From NCBI RefSeq assembly GCF_039543505.1, contig NZ_BAABJW010000002.1, positions 310,001 through 374,000 of the forward strand: a stretch of 64,000 nt of DNA, given 5' to 3'. The notes under the pieces are model-generated. The model did no database searches. It was not told the DNA's origin and saw nothing but the letters and a program-made list of their open reading frames with translations. The first letter of the stretch is position 1, and each line of letters opens with the position of its first letter. This DNA is from Litoribaculum gwangyangense. Its GTDB lineage: Bacteria; Bacteroidota; Bacteroidia; Flavobacteriales; Flavobacteriaceae. A program made the translations under genes and the position numbers. Of this stretch, positions 17,661-25,056 are shown one piece after another.

Positions 17661-17673
17661 GTAGCGTCTTTTT
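17643..17673 (+). terminator. Terminator hairpin overlapping the end of micro-ORF 2
   Basis: Perfect 12-bp stem, AAAAGACGCTAC (17643-17654) with GTAGCGTCTTTT (17661-17672), with a 6-nt loop AGATAA that includes the stop codon, then T. Relative to the micro-ORF 1 hairpin the stem bases changed on both sides together (GTT/AAC to GCTAC/GTAGC), so pairing was conserved while the peptide stayed the same. Confidence 0.8.
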
Positions 17674-17699
17674 AAACTTAACTTTCATCAAATCAACAA

Positions 17700-17834
17700 A
17701 TGAACTCAATTAATAACATATCAAGACGGTTAAATAATTTAACACAAGAAAATTTATTCACTAACAATCGTGTCATCGATTTTCATACCTCTAATAATGG
17801 GCTTTGGAAAGGATCTAAAAGATACGCACACTAA
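17700..17834 (+). CDS. Micro-ORF 3: 44-aa peptide with related C-terminus
   Basis: 44 codons. It begins M-N-S-I-N-N-I-S-R-R-L-N-N-L and ends G-L-W-K-G-S-K-R-Y-A-H, so it shares a Trp, a small spacer, S/N-K-R and Tyr at the very C-terminus with micro-ORFs 1 and 2, while the N-terminal part differs and lacks the E-L/S-G pattern. It starts 27 nt after the micro-ORF 2 hairpin and ends 66 nt before exbD. No clear terminator follows, so it could be co-transcribed with exbD. Evidence that it is translated rests only on the shared ending and uninterrupted frame. Confidence 0.4.
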   Translation: MNSINNISRRLNNLTQENLFTNNRVIDFHTSNNGLWKGSKRYAH

Positions 17835-17900
17835 TTTAAAATTTTAGTTTCTGGTATTGTTTTTGTGATTTAAGTTAGTATTAACATTTAAACTTAAATC

Positions 17901-18455
17901 ATGAGGCATTCAAAACTAGTACCCGAAGTAAACGCAGGGTCTATGGCAGACATTGCGTTTTTATTACTCATTTTCTTTCTTGTAACAGCAACCATTTCAT
18001 CAGAGGAAGGCATTAGCAGAATATTGCCCAAAGATTGCCTAAATGGAGATTGTGGTGCCACCATCGCTGATCGCAATATACTTCGTATTATAATTAATAA
18101 TAATGATGAAGTTATGGTAAATGAGGACATCGTACTTATTGAAAATTTAAAGGATTTAACAAAAGACTTTTTAGACAATAATGGGGATGATACGTGTGGT
18201 TATTGCACTGGAAATAAAAGTTCAGAAGCATCTGACAATCCAAAAAAAGCTGTGGTCTCATTGCAAAACGGGCCATTAACTACCTACAGGCAGTATGTTA
18301 CCGTTCAAAATGAAATTACAAAAGCTTATTACGAATTAAGGAAAAGTTATAGTTTAAATGTTTTTAAAAAGCCTTCCGATGAATTAACAAAGGAAGAATT
18401 AAAACAAGTTCAGGAAGCCTATCCGTTTATACTTTCTGAGGCTGAAACAAAATAA
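17901..18455 (+). CDS. exbD: ExbD/TolR-family biopolymer transport protein, without ExbB neighbour
   Basis: 184 aa. One N-terminal transmembrane helix (about 14-34) preceded by K-L-V-P-E-V-N-A-G-S-M-A-D-I-A-F, where the Asp is the proton-linked residue of ExbD/TolR. The periplasmic domain contains the Flavobacteriia-typical D-C-x5-C insertion, D-N-N-G-D-D-T-C-G-Y-C and V-V-S-L-Q-N-G. ExbD normally works with ExbB and TonB in energising outer-membrane transport; none of these partners is adjacent. It follows three micro-ORFs and is convergent with the 3D-domain gene (2-nt gap). Family assignment is firm, the partner unknown. Confidence 0.92.
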   Translation: MRHSKLVPEVNAGSMADIAFLLLIFFLVTATISSEEGISRILPKDCLNGDCGATIADRNILRIIINNNDEVMVNEDIVLIENLKDLTKDFLDNNGDDTCGYCTGNKSSEASDNPKKAVVSLQNGPLTTYRQYVTVQNEITKAYYELRKSYSLNVFKKPSDELTKEELKQVQEAYPFILSEAETK

Positions 18456-18457
18456 GT

Positions 18458-18862
18458 CTAGTCTTTAATGGGTATTCCATAGTCGATGCAAACCTTTTTT
18501 CTGCCCCATAATTTGGCAGCTTTAACATCGGTTCCCATATAGATATCTATTTTATTTTTCCAGCGTGGGTGCATTTTATCTTTAACCCAATAGATTCCTT
18601 CAAGCCCTTCAATCTTGACAGGGATATTGTGTTTTAAACCTTTTCGTAATAAATCATTGGAAACAGCAATGTATTTTAGCCCCGGTTTCAAACTATCACC
18701 AAATGCGGTAATAAGGGGACTGGAATCGGTTTGATAAGAAAGCGAATTATAGGCTGTAGCTGTTACTTTCATGGAGTTCCATGAGTAGCTACGTTCAACA
18801 ATATCTCTATCATTTTTACAATTAAAAAGCAATAGAAAAGCAATAAGTAGAAACAACCTCAA
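18458..18862 (-). CDS. 3D-domain lipoprotein starting at TTG
   Basis: 134 aa. The C-terminal half is the 3D (three-aspartate) beta-barrel found in MltA-type and resuscitation-related murein enzymes: A-V-S-N-D-L near 62-67, Y-W-V-K-D-K-M-H-P-R-W and a final D-I-Y-M-G-T-D. Residues 1-15 end in L-L-F-N-C, a lipobox. The only in-frame start that keeps the signal is TTG at 18860-18862; a stop lies three codons upstream, and an ATG just upstream is out of frame. Presumably an outer-membrane lipoprotein acting on peptidoglycan, alone or as a remnant of a larger enzyme. Confidence 0.8.
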   Translation of the reverse strand: MRLFLLIAFLLLFNCKNDRDIVERSYSWNSMKVTATAYNSLSYQTDSSPLITAFGDSLKPGLKYIAVSNDLLRKGLKHNIPVKIEGLEGIYWVKDKMHPRWKNKIDIYMGTDVKAAKLWGRKKVCIDYGIPIKD

Positions 18863-18903
18863 AATACATCATTTTAATTCTTTTAAATATATGAATTTTG
18901 GAA

Positions 18904-20880
18904 TTAGTAAGCCAAAAGCGTTTTTAATTCGGTTTCAAACTTGTTTTTTGCCAAATATTGTTCCTCCAACTGTTTAGCAAATGGGATAGGCGTTTCTAAA
19001 CTTGCCACGCGTTTAACAGGCGCATCCAAAAACTCAAAGCAATGTTCCATTATGAGTGCTGAAATATCACTTGCAATCCCACCAAACAAAGAGTCTTCCT
19101 GCACGATGATAGCTTTGCCAGTTTTTTTAACTGAATCATATATGGTTTGGGTATCTAAAGGTTGAAGCGTTCTTAAATCTACAAGATCTGCTGAAATATC
19201 AGGGTTATTATTCAAGGTTTCCAAAGCCCAATGTATGGCTGAACCATAACTAATAATGGTTACATCATTTCCAGTTCTTAGAACCGATGCTTTGCCGTAA
19301 GGAAGTGTGTAATAATCCACGGGCACTTCTTGACGAATGCTTCTGTAAAGTCCTTTGTGCTCAAAAAACAATACTGGGTTTGGGTCATTTATAGCAGTAT
19401 TTAAAAGGCCTTTAGCATCATAGGGAAACGCAGGATAAACCACTTTTAATCCTGGTGTTTTTGTAAACCACGCTTCGTTTGTTTGAGAGTGGAATGGTCC
19501 TGCAGCTACACCACCACCACAAGGCATACGTATGACTACATCGGCATTCTGGTTCCATCTGTAGTACGATTTTGCTAAATAATTGACCACAGGATTAAAG
19601 CCTGAGGTTATAAAATCTGCAAACTGCATTTCGACAATACTTTTTATTCCTGCGATAGATAAACCCATGGCCGTTTCAATAATTGACGATTCGCAAATGG
19701 GTGTATTACGTACTCTATCTTTCCCAAATTGCTCAACAAAACCCTCGGTTATCTTAAAAGCACCACCATATTCAGCAATATCTTGCCCCATAATAACGAG
19801 GTCGTTGTATCGCTCCATACTTTGTTTTAAACTTTCTGAAATAGCATCTATGAACCGAATTTTTTTTTCTTCTTTATTATTTTTAAATTCTTGATATTCA
19901 AATTTTTGAAATACATCATTTAACTCTAAGGTTTCATTTGGTAAAATAGCTTCTTCATTAAAAGCAACCTCCAAATGTTCATTTATTTCATGGGTAATAT
20001 CTTCACTGATTTTAACCTCTACTTCTCCTTTTAGAATATTTTCGTTTTTTAAAAACTCTTGGAAATTCTGAATAGGATCTTTTTTAGCCCATTCATTCAT
20101 AAGTTCTTGGGGTACGTATTTTGTCCCACTCGCCTCTTCGTGGCCTCGCATTCTAAAAGTCTTAAATTCCAACAAAACAGGTCTCGGGTTTTGGCGTACA
20201 CTTTCGGCAATCTCATTTACTTTAGTATAAACTTCCACTATATTGTTGCCATCAATAATGTGCGATTCCATGCCGTAACCAATACCACGTTCTGCTAAAT
20301 CTTTGCAGGAATATTGCTCATTTGTTGGGGTTGATAAGCCATAACCGTTGTTTTCAATACAAAATAAAACAGGCAATTGCCATACGGAAGCCACGTTTAA
20401 GGCCTCATGAAAATCACCTTCGCTGGTACCTCCTTCACCTGTAAAAACAGCAGTCACTTGGTTTTTGTTTTTTAGTTTGGAAGCTAAGGCTATACCATCA
20501 GCAACTCCCAACTGCGGCCCTAAATGCGATATCATTCCTATAATTTTGTATTGTTGTGTACCGAAATGAAAGGACCTATCCCGGCCTTTTGTAAATCCCG
20601 AGGCTTTTCCTTGCCATTGTGCAAACAATCTATAGAAGGGAATATTTCTTGTTGTAAAAACACCTAGATTTCGATGCATGGGTAAAATATATTCATCAGA
20701 ATTCAAAGCCATAGTAATTCCAACTGAAATAGCCTCTTGCCCTATCCCTGAAAACCATTTGCTAATTTTTCCTTGTCGCAATAAAACAAGCATCTTCTCC
20801 TCTATTAATCTGGGTTTTAACATGTTTTTGTACAATTCCAACAAAACTGTATGATCCAGATTTTCAATGTTATAAACCAT
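18904..20880 (-). CDS. Branched-chain / pyruvate-type 2-oxoacid dehydrogenase E1, alpha and beta fused
   Basis: 658 aa. Residues about 1-330 are E1 alpha with the thiamine-diphosphate motif G-E-G-G-T-S-E-G-D-F-H-E ending in N-N-G-Y-G-L-S. Residues about 336-658 are E1 beta, with M-G-Q-D-I-A-E-Y-G-G-A-F and the conserved P-V-K-R-V-A near the C-terminus. The fused chain is the standard Bacteroidota form of the branched-chain 2-oxoacid dehydrogenase component. It decarboxylates 2-oxo acids and passes acyl groups to an E2, which is not in this window. Single gene with its own promoter (20928-20955). Confidence 0.93.
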   Translation of the reverse strand: MVYNIENLDHTVLLELYKNMLKPRLIEEKMLVLLRQGKISKWFSGIGQEAISVGITMALNSDEYILPMHRNLGVFTTRNIPFYRLFAQWQGKASGFTKGRDRSFHFGTQQYKIIGMISHLGPQLGVADGIALASKLKNKNQVTAVFTGEGGTSEGDFHEALNVASVWQLPVLFCIENNGYGLSTPTNEQYSCKDLAERGIGYGMESHIIDGNNIVEVYTKVNEIAESVRQNPRPVLLEFKTFRMRGHEEASGTKYVPQELMNEWAKKDPIQNFQEFLKNENILKGEVEVKISEDITHEINEHLEVAFNEEAILPNETLELNDVFQKFEYQEFKNNKEEKKIRFIDAISESLKQSMERYNDLVIMGQDIAEYGGAFKITEGFVEQFGKDRVRNTPICESSIIETAMGLSIAGIKSIVEMQFADFITSGFNPVVNYLAKSYYRWNQNADVVIRMPCGGGVAAGPFHSQTNEAWFTKTPGLKVVYPAFPYDAKGLLNTAINDPNPVLFFEHKGLYRSIRQEVPVDYYTLPYGKASVLRTGNDVTIISYGSAIHWALETLNNNPDISADLVDLRTLQPLDTQTIYDSVKKTGKAIIVQEDSLFGGIASDISALIMEHCFEFLDAPVKRVASLETPIPFAKQLEEQYLAKNKFETELKTLLAY

Positions 20881-20927
20881 GCCTTATCATGTTGTTAAGC
20901 GTTAAAATTACGTAATAATTACCCTTT

Positions 20928-20955
20928 CAAATATACCATAAAAAGGGTATATCAA
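20928..20955 (-). promoter_or_regulatory. Promoter of the E1 gene
   Basis: On the minus strand TTG (20953-20955), 17 nt, then TATATTTG (20928-20935). This fits the Bacteroidota TTG / TAnnTTTG pattern, 47 nt upstream of the E1 start codon. Confidence 0.55.
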
Positions 20956-20991
20956 TCATAAACTTATACCTGAAACTTTACAATGTTTTTG

Positions 20992-20999
20992 TACCTTTG
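20992..20999 (+). promoter_or_regulatory. Promoter -7 box of the oxygenase operon
   Basis: TACCTTTG is an exact TAnnTTTG match, 28 nt before the ATG at 21028. It lies inside the longest possible reading frame (from 20983), which argues that the true start is the later ATG. No TTG at the right -33 distance was seen. Confidence 0.5.
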
Positions 21000-21027
21000 T
21001 GATAGCTTTATTTATAAATACCCACTC

Positions 21028-21978
21028 ATGAATACTATACCTAGTGTTAATTTAAAAGACTTCATATCTAATGACCCTATTAAAAAACAAAAATTTGTTG
21101 ACGCTATTGGAAAAGCCTATGAAGAGATAGGTTTTGTGGCACTTAAGGGACATTTTTTAAATGATGATTTAGTAAAAAAACTTTACGAAGAAGTAAAGAA
21201 CTTTTTCAATTTGCCATTGGAAACCAAGCAGAAATATGAAATTCCTGGAATTGGTGGCCAACGTGGGTATGTGTCTTTTGGAAAAGAAAGTGCCAAGGGT
21301 AAAAAAGAAGGCGATTTAAAAGAATTTTGGCATTTTGGACAGTATGTTGAAGATGATGAAAAGTTAAAAGTTGAATATCCAGATAATGTGCTGGTTGAAG
21401 AACTACCAGAATTTAATAAAGTTGGAAAAGACACCTATAAAATGCTTGAAAAAACAGCCAAATATGTTTTACGGGCATTGGCATTACATTTAGGTTTGGA
21501 AGAAACCTATTTTGATGAATATATTCACAACGGGAATTCAATTTTACGCCCCATACACTACCCACCTATCACGGAGGAGCCCAAAGAAGCTGTGAGAGCT
21601 GCAGCTCACGGTGATATTAATTTGATAACACTGCTTATGGGTGCTCAAGGTAGAGGTTTGCAAGTTCAAAACCATAAAGGCGAGTGGATAGATGCTATTG
21701 CTGAACCTGACGAATTGATGATTAATGTTGGTGATATGCTATCAAGACACACTAATAATAAATTGAAATCTACCATACACCGCGTGATTAACCCACCAAA
21801 AGAACTATGGGGAACCTCACGCTATTCAATTCCGTTTTTTATGCACCCTGTAAGTAGTATGAAATTAGATGTTTTGGAAGGCTGTATTGATGAAAGCAAT
21901 CCAAAAGCATTTGAAGATATTACGGCAGGTGAATTTTTAAATGAACGATTAATTGAACTTGGTCTTATCAAAAAGTAA
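21028..21978 (+). CDS. 2-oxoglutarate/Fe(II) oxygenase, isopenicillin N synthase family
   Basis: 316 aa from ATG 21028, chosen because the usual family opening I-P-S-V-N-L-K-D-F follows at once and a -7 box lies just upstream. The iron ligands are present: His and Asp in A-A-H-G-D-I-N-L-I-T, and the distal His in S-T-I-H-R-V-I-N-P. The 2-oxoglutarate-binding R-x-S is in R-Y-S-I-P-F-F. The N-terminal DIOX_N region has G-Y-V-S-F-G-K-E. Bacteroidota carry such proteins widely, but their substrate is undefined. First gene of a tight five-gene unit with SUI1, DUF1835, a nucleoside phosphorylase and a solute-binding-like protein. Confidence 0.9.
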   Translation: MNTIPSVNLKDFISNDPIKKQKFVDAIGKAYEEIGFVALKGHFLNDDLVKKLYEEVKNFFNLPLETKQKYEIPGIGGQRGYVSFGKESAKGKKEGDLKEFWHFGQYVEDDEKLKVEYPDNVLVEELPEFNKVGKDTYKMLEKTAKYVLRALALHLGLEETYFDEYIHNGNSILRPIHYPPITEEPKEAVRAAAHGDINLITLLMGAQGRGLQVQNHKGEWIDAIAEPDELMINVGDMLSRHTNNKLKSTIHRVINPPKELWGTSRYSIPFFMHPVSSMKLDVLEGCIDESNPKAFEDITAGEFLNERLIELGLIKK

Positions 21979-21982
21979 CATC

Positions 21983-22312
21983 ATGGATTTACATGACCAA
22001 TTAAAAAATCTATTTCCCGACCATGTAAATGAAGAAAAGGAACCAGATATTGAAGAATCTCTCGATATTTGGATGCAAGACGACCCCATTATTTGTAAAT
22101 ACGAAAAACGAAAAGGTAAGCCTATAACCATTCTCGAGGGTTATACAGGCGCTACCGAAGATTTTAAAATGCTAGCCAAAGAAATAAAAACCACTTTAAG
22201 TGTTGGTGGGAGTTTTAAAGATGATAAAATTATTATTCAGGGAGATTATCGTGACAAAATCATGAATATACTAAAAAACAAAGGGTTTAAAGTAAAACGC
22301 GTGGGTGGATAA
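21983..22312 (+). CDS. SUI1/eIF1-family translation factor (YciH-like)
   Basis: 109 aa from ATG 21983, 4 nt after the oxygenase stop; a longer frame from 21953 overlaps the oxygenase gene and is unlikely. The C-terminal 75 residues form the SUI1 fold: K-R-K-G-K-P-I-T-I-L-E-G-Y, then L-A-K-E-I-K-T-T-L-S-V-G-G-S and I-I-I-Q-G-D-Y-R-D-K-I. In bacteria such proteins may affect start-codon selection. The preceding 35 acidic residues are typical of the Bacteroidota version. Followed after 3 nt by the DUF1835 gene. Confidence 0.92.
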   Translation: MDLHDQLKNLFPDHVNEEKEPDIEESLDIWMQDDPIICKYEKRKGKPITILEGYTGATEDFKMLAKEIKTTLSVGGSFKDDKIIIQGDYRDKIMNILKNKGFKVKRVGG

Positions 22313-22315
22313 ATT

Positions 22316-23257
22316 ATGGACAAACAACCTCTACATATTACAAATGGCAGTATATTATCCGATTTTCTCAACGAACTAAACGTTGAGGGAGAAAAGCTAA
22401 CATGGCAGGAAATGCTTTGCGAAGGCCCAACTATTGAAATGGTTTATACAGAACAATTTATAAGTTTAAGACAAGCTTTTTTTGATGAGTTTTATGATGT
22501 TGACTTAGATTTAGAACAAATCACCTCAGAATTGAACAAACTAAATAATGTTAATGATTATTCTGAAATTGTGTTGTGGTTTGAGTATGATTTATTTTGC
22601 CATATCAATATGGTAGCTGTTATCAGCTTGATTCAACAGAGAAAAATAGACTTACCTATATATTTGGTATGTAGTGGTAGAATAGAAGGCAGTAAAAATT
22701 TAAAAGGTTTAGGGGAATTATCTTCAAAAGAACTATTGGAACATTATAAAAACAAAGTGTTGCTCAATCACGATGATATCAGTTTAGCAACCACGGTCTG
22801 GGGTATTTACTGCGGTATAGACCATAACTTACTTAAGCCGTTTATTTTAAAGCCATCATCATTTAAATATTTGACCAATTGTTTAAAAGCGCATTTAGAA
22901 CGCTTTCCTGAGTTGCATGACGGATTGAATATTTTGGAAAGAAACATTCTTAAGATTATTGAAAAACATCAAATAACTTCCAAAAACCACTTATTGGGAT
23001 ATGCTTTAAACTATCAAGGATTTTATGGTTATGGCGATTTACAATTGTCAAGAATTATTGATAATTTACACATGTTCTATACCCTTTCAGAAGTTGGATT
23101 AACTTTAAACAGAAAAGGTCATGAAGCTTTGTTGGGACATCATAATTTTTCTTCAGAAATTAATGATAAAATGACGTTTGGTGGTGTAAAAAAAATGGAT
23201 TTTCAATTCAGTAATACTGAAAACAAACTCATAAAATCTGTTTCAAATGCCATGTAA
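22316..23257 (+). CDS. DUF1835-domain protein
   Basis: 313 aa, cytosolic. The N-terminal L-H-I-T-N-G-S-I-L-S-D-F and W-Q-E-M-L-C-E-G-P are the DUF1835 hallmark; W-F-E-Y-D-L-F-C-H-I-N follows near residue 88. The C-terminal half is helical, including G-F-Y-G-Y-G-D-L-Q-L-S. Function is unknown for the family. Its stop overlaps the next gene by 11 nt, so translation is coupled to the nucleoside phosphorylase. Confidence 0.88.
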   Translation: MDKQPLHITNGSILSDFLNELNVEGEKLTWQEMLCEGPTIEMVYTEQFISLRQAFFDEFYDVDLDLEQITSELNKLNNVNDYSEIVLWFEYDLFCHINMVAVISLIQQRKIDLPIYLVCSGRIEGSKNLKGLGELSSKELLEHYKNKVLLNHDDISLATTVWGIYCGIDHNLLKPFILKPSSFKYLTNCLKAHLERFPELHDGLNILERNILKIIEKHQITSKNHLLGYALNYQGFYGYGDLQLSRIIDNLHMFYTLSEVGLTLNRKGHEALLGHHNFSSEINDKMTFGGVKKMDFQFSNTENKLIKSVSNAM

Positions 23258-24125
23258 GGAATCGGAACTCATATTAAACCCAGACGGGAGCGTTTACCAT
23301 TTGAATTTAAAGCCTGAACAAGTTTCAAGAACTATTATTTTTGTGGGAGATCAGGATCGTGTTGAAAAAGTAACAAAATACTTTGACAGTATTGAGTTTA
23401 CCATTCAAAAAAGAGAGTTCAAAACTCAAACTGGATTTTATAAGGGAAAACGAATTAGTGTAATTTCCACAGGTATTGGACCAGATAATATAGATATTGT
23501 CCTGAACGAATTGGATGCGCTTTTTAATATTGATTTAAAAACAAGACTTCCAAAAAAAAACCAGACTAGTCTTGATATTATTAGGGTAGGCACATCGGGT
23601 TCACTACAAAAAGATATTCCTGTTGATTCAATTGTTATGAGTGAATATGGACTCGATATAAACGGGATGCTTCACTCATATATAACGGATATTATTTCCA
23701 ATCCTGAAATAGAAAACGCCTTTATTTCACAAACTAATTGGCATCAAAATAAGGCGAAACCCATAATAATCAAAGCAGGAGAGAAATTACTAGAAGCTTT
23801 TGAAAGTAACGAAACCCATAAAGGTTTAACGGCTACCGCTGGTGGATTTTATGGACCACAAGGGCGAGTTTTAAGATTACCCATTCAGGACCCAGGTTTA
23901 AACTCAAAAATGGATGCTTTTAATTTTAAAGGCATGCGGATAACCAATCTTGAAATGGAAACATCCGCTATTTATGGACTTTCAAAACTCTTAGGGCACC
24001 AAGCATTATCATTAAATGCCATCATCGCTAATAGGGCTTTAGGAACTTTTAGCAAAAACCCATCGAAAGTCATTGAGCGCCTGATTGGTTATACACTCAA
24101 TAAAATTATAGAACAAATAGATTGA
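23247..24125 (+). CDS. Nucleoside phosphorylase (uridine phosphorylase-like)
   Basis: 292 aa of the PNP/UDP family, which splits nucleosides with phosphate. Visible landmarks are F-V-G-D-Q-D-R-V (phosphate loop region), I-S-T-G-I-G-P-D-N (with the conserved Gly-rich loop), R-V-G-T-S-G-S-L and the C-terminal N-L-E-M-E-T-S-A-I-Y, which contacts the ribose. Start ATG at 23247 lies inside the end of the DUF1835 gene. The Bacteroidota uridine-phosphorylase-like branch is the closest I can say; base specificity is unclear. The SUI1 and oxygenase neighbours give no obvious pathway link. Confidence 0.9.
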   Translation: MPCKESELILNPDGSVYHLNLKPEQVSRTIIFVGDQDRVEKVTKYFDSIEFTIQKREFKTQTGFYKGKRISVISTGIGPDNIDIVLNELDALFNIDLKTRLPKKNQTSLDIIRVGTSGSLQKDIPVDSIVMSEYGLDINGMLHSYITDIISNPEIENAFISQTNWHQNKAKPIIIKAGEKLLEAFESNETHKGLTATAGGFYGPQGRVLRLPIQDPGLNSKMDAFNFKGMRITNLEMETSAIYGLSKLLGHQALSLNAIIANRALGTFSKNPSKVIERLIGYTLNKIIEQID

Positions 24126-24129
24126 TTTA

Positions 24130-24984
24130 ATGAAGAAAATTAACATTGGCGGTGTTCCAGAACATTTTAATTTGGCTTGGTATTTAACGCTAAAAGATGG
24201 AGCATATAAAGAAAATAATATCAATTTAAGGTGGCATGATTATCCTGGTGGAACGGGTGCTATGTGTAAAGCACTGCGAAATAAAGACATCGATTTAGCT
24301 GTTATACTAACTGAAGGTATTATAAAAGATATTATTGATGGCAATCCATGCAAAATTGTTCAAACTTTTGTAGAAACTCCTTTAGTTTGGGGCATCCATG
24401 TCGCTAAAAACTCCTCCTATAAAACAATTGACGATATAAAAGGAACAAAAGCAGCCATTAGCAGATATGGTTCTGGTTCTCATTTAATGGCATTTATTAA
24501 CGCCGAAAACCATCATTGGGATATAAAAAACGATTTAAATTTTGAAGTAGTTAAAGATTTAGAAGGTGCTGTAAAATCTCTAACGGATGGTAGTTCTGAC
24601 TATTTCTTGTGGGAAAAATTTACTACAAAACCTTTGGTAGATGATGGAACTTTTAGAAGAATAGGTAATTGCCCTTCGCCATGGCCTTGTTTTGTAATTG
24701 CAGCAAGGGAAGACTTTATTGAAGGAAACACAGAGGATTTAAAAACTATTTTGGAAATCATTAATAACACAACATCAGAGTTTAAAGACATTCCAAGTAT
24801 TGACAAAACTATTTCTAACCGTTACAAACAAAAACTTGAAGATGTTCAGGAATGGTTAAGCATCACCGAATGGTCACAATCCTTAATTGATAAAAAAACA
24901 ATTATGAATACTCAAAAAGAGTTGTTTGCATTAGATATTATTGATAAAATTGTTGACTATAATATGTTAACCTATAAACTCTAA
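24130..24984 (+). CDS. Orphan type 2 solute-binding-fold protein without export signal
   Basis: 284 aa. I-N-I-G-G-V-P-E-H-F-N-L-A-W-Y near the start and the G-G-T-G-A-M-C-K-A-L motif match the periplasmic-binding-protein type 2 fold of NMT1/THI5 and Ca3427-like proteins. There is no signal peptide or lipobox, and no ABC permease or ATPase gene is nearby, so it probably acts in the cytosol as a ligand-binding protein or enzyme. Starts 4 nt after the phosphorylase stop, last gene of the unit. Ligand unknown; a pyrimidine or nucleoside-related compound would fit the neighbour but is speculative. Confidence 0.82.
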   Translation: MKKINIGGVPEHFNLAWYLTLKDGAYKENNINLRWHDYPGGTGAMCKALRNKDIDLAVILTEGIIKDIIDGNPCKIVQTFVETPLVWGIHVAKNSSYKTIDDIKGTKAAISRYGSGSHLMAFINAENHHWDIKNDLNFEVVKDLEGAVKSLTDGSSDYFLWEKFTTKPLVDDGTFRRIGNCPSPWPCFVIAAREDFIEGNTEDLKTILEIINNTTSEFKDIPSIDKTISNRYKQKLEDVQEWLSITEWSQSLIDKKTIMNTQKELFALDIIDKIVDYNMLTYKL

Positions 24985-25029
24985 AAATAGATTTAACAAA
25001 AACTTATCAATATAGCGCTTACATATTTT

Positions 25030-25037
25030 TATTTTTG
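25030..25037 (+). promoter_or_regulatory. Promoter -7 box of the TlpA gene
   Basis: TATTTTTG matches TAnnTTTG, 19 nt upstream of the start codon at 25057. Confidence 0.4.
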
Positions 25038-25056
25038 AAAAAAATAAACCCATAAT

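Noticed and set aside
17432..17834. Darobactin-like precursor with radical SAM enzyme
   Set aside because: W-N-S-K resembles W-N-W-S-K only superficially. I found no radical SAM gene or export machinery in the flanking genes, so no such pathway is claimed.
19583..19894. Plus-strand open frame of 103 codons inside the fused E1 gene
   Set aside because: The E1 reading is complete and conserved on the minus strand; this one has low-complexity text and no motifs.
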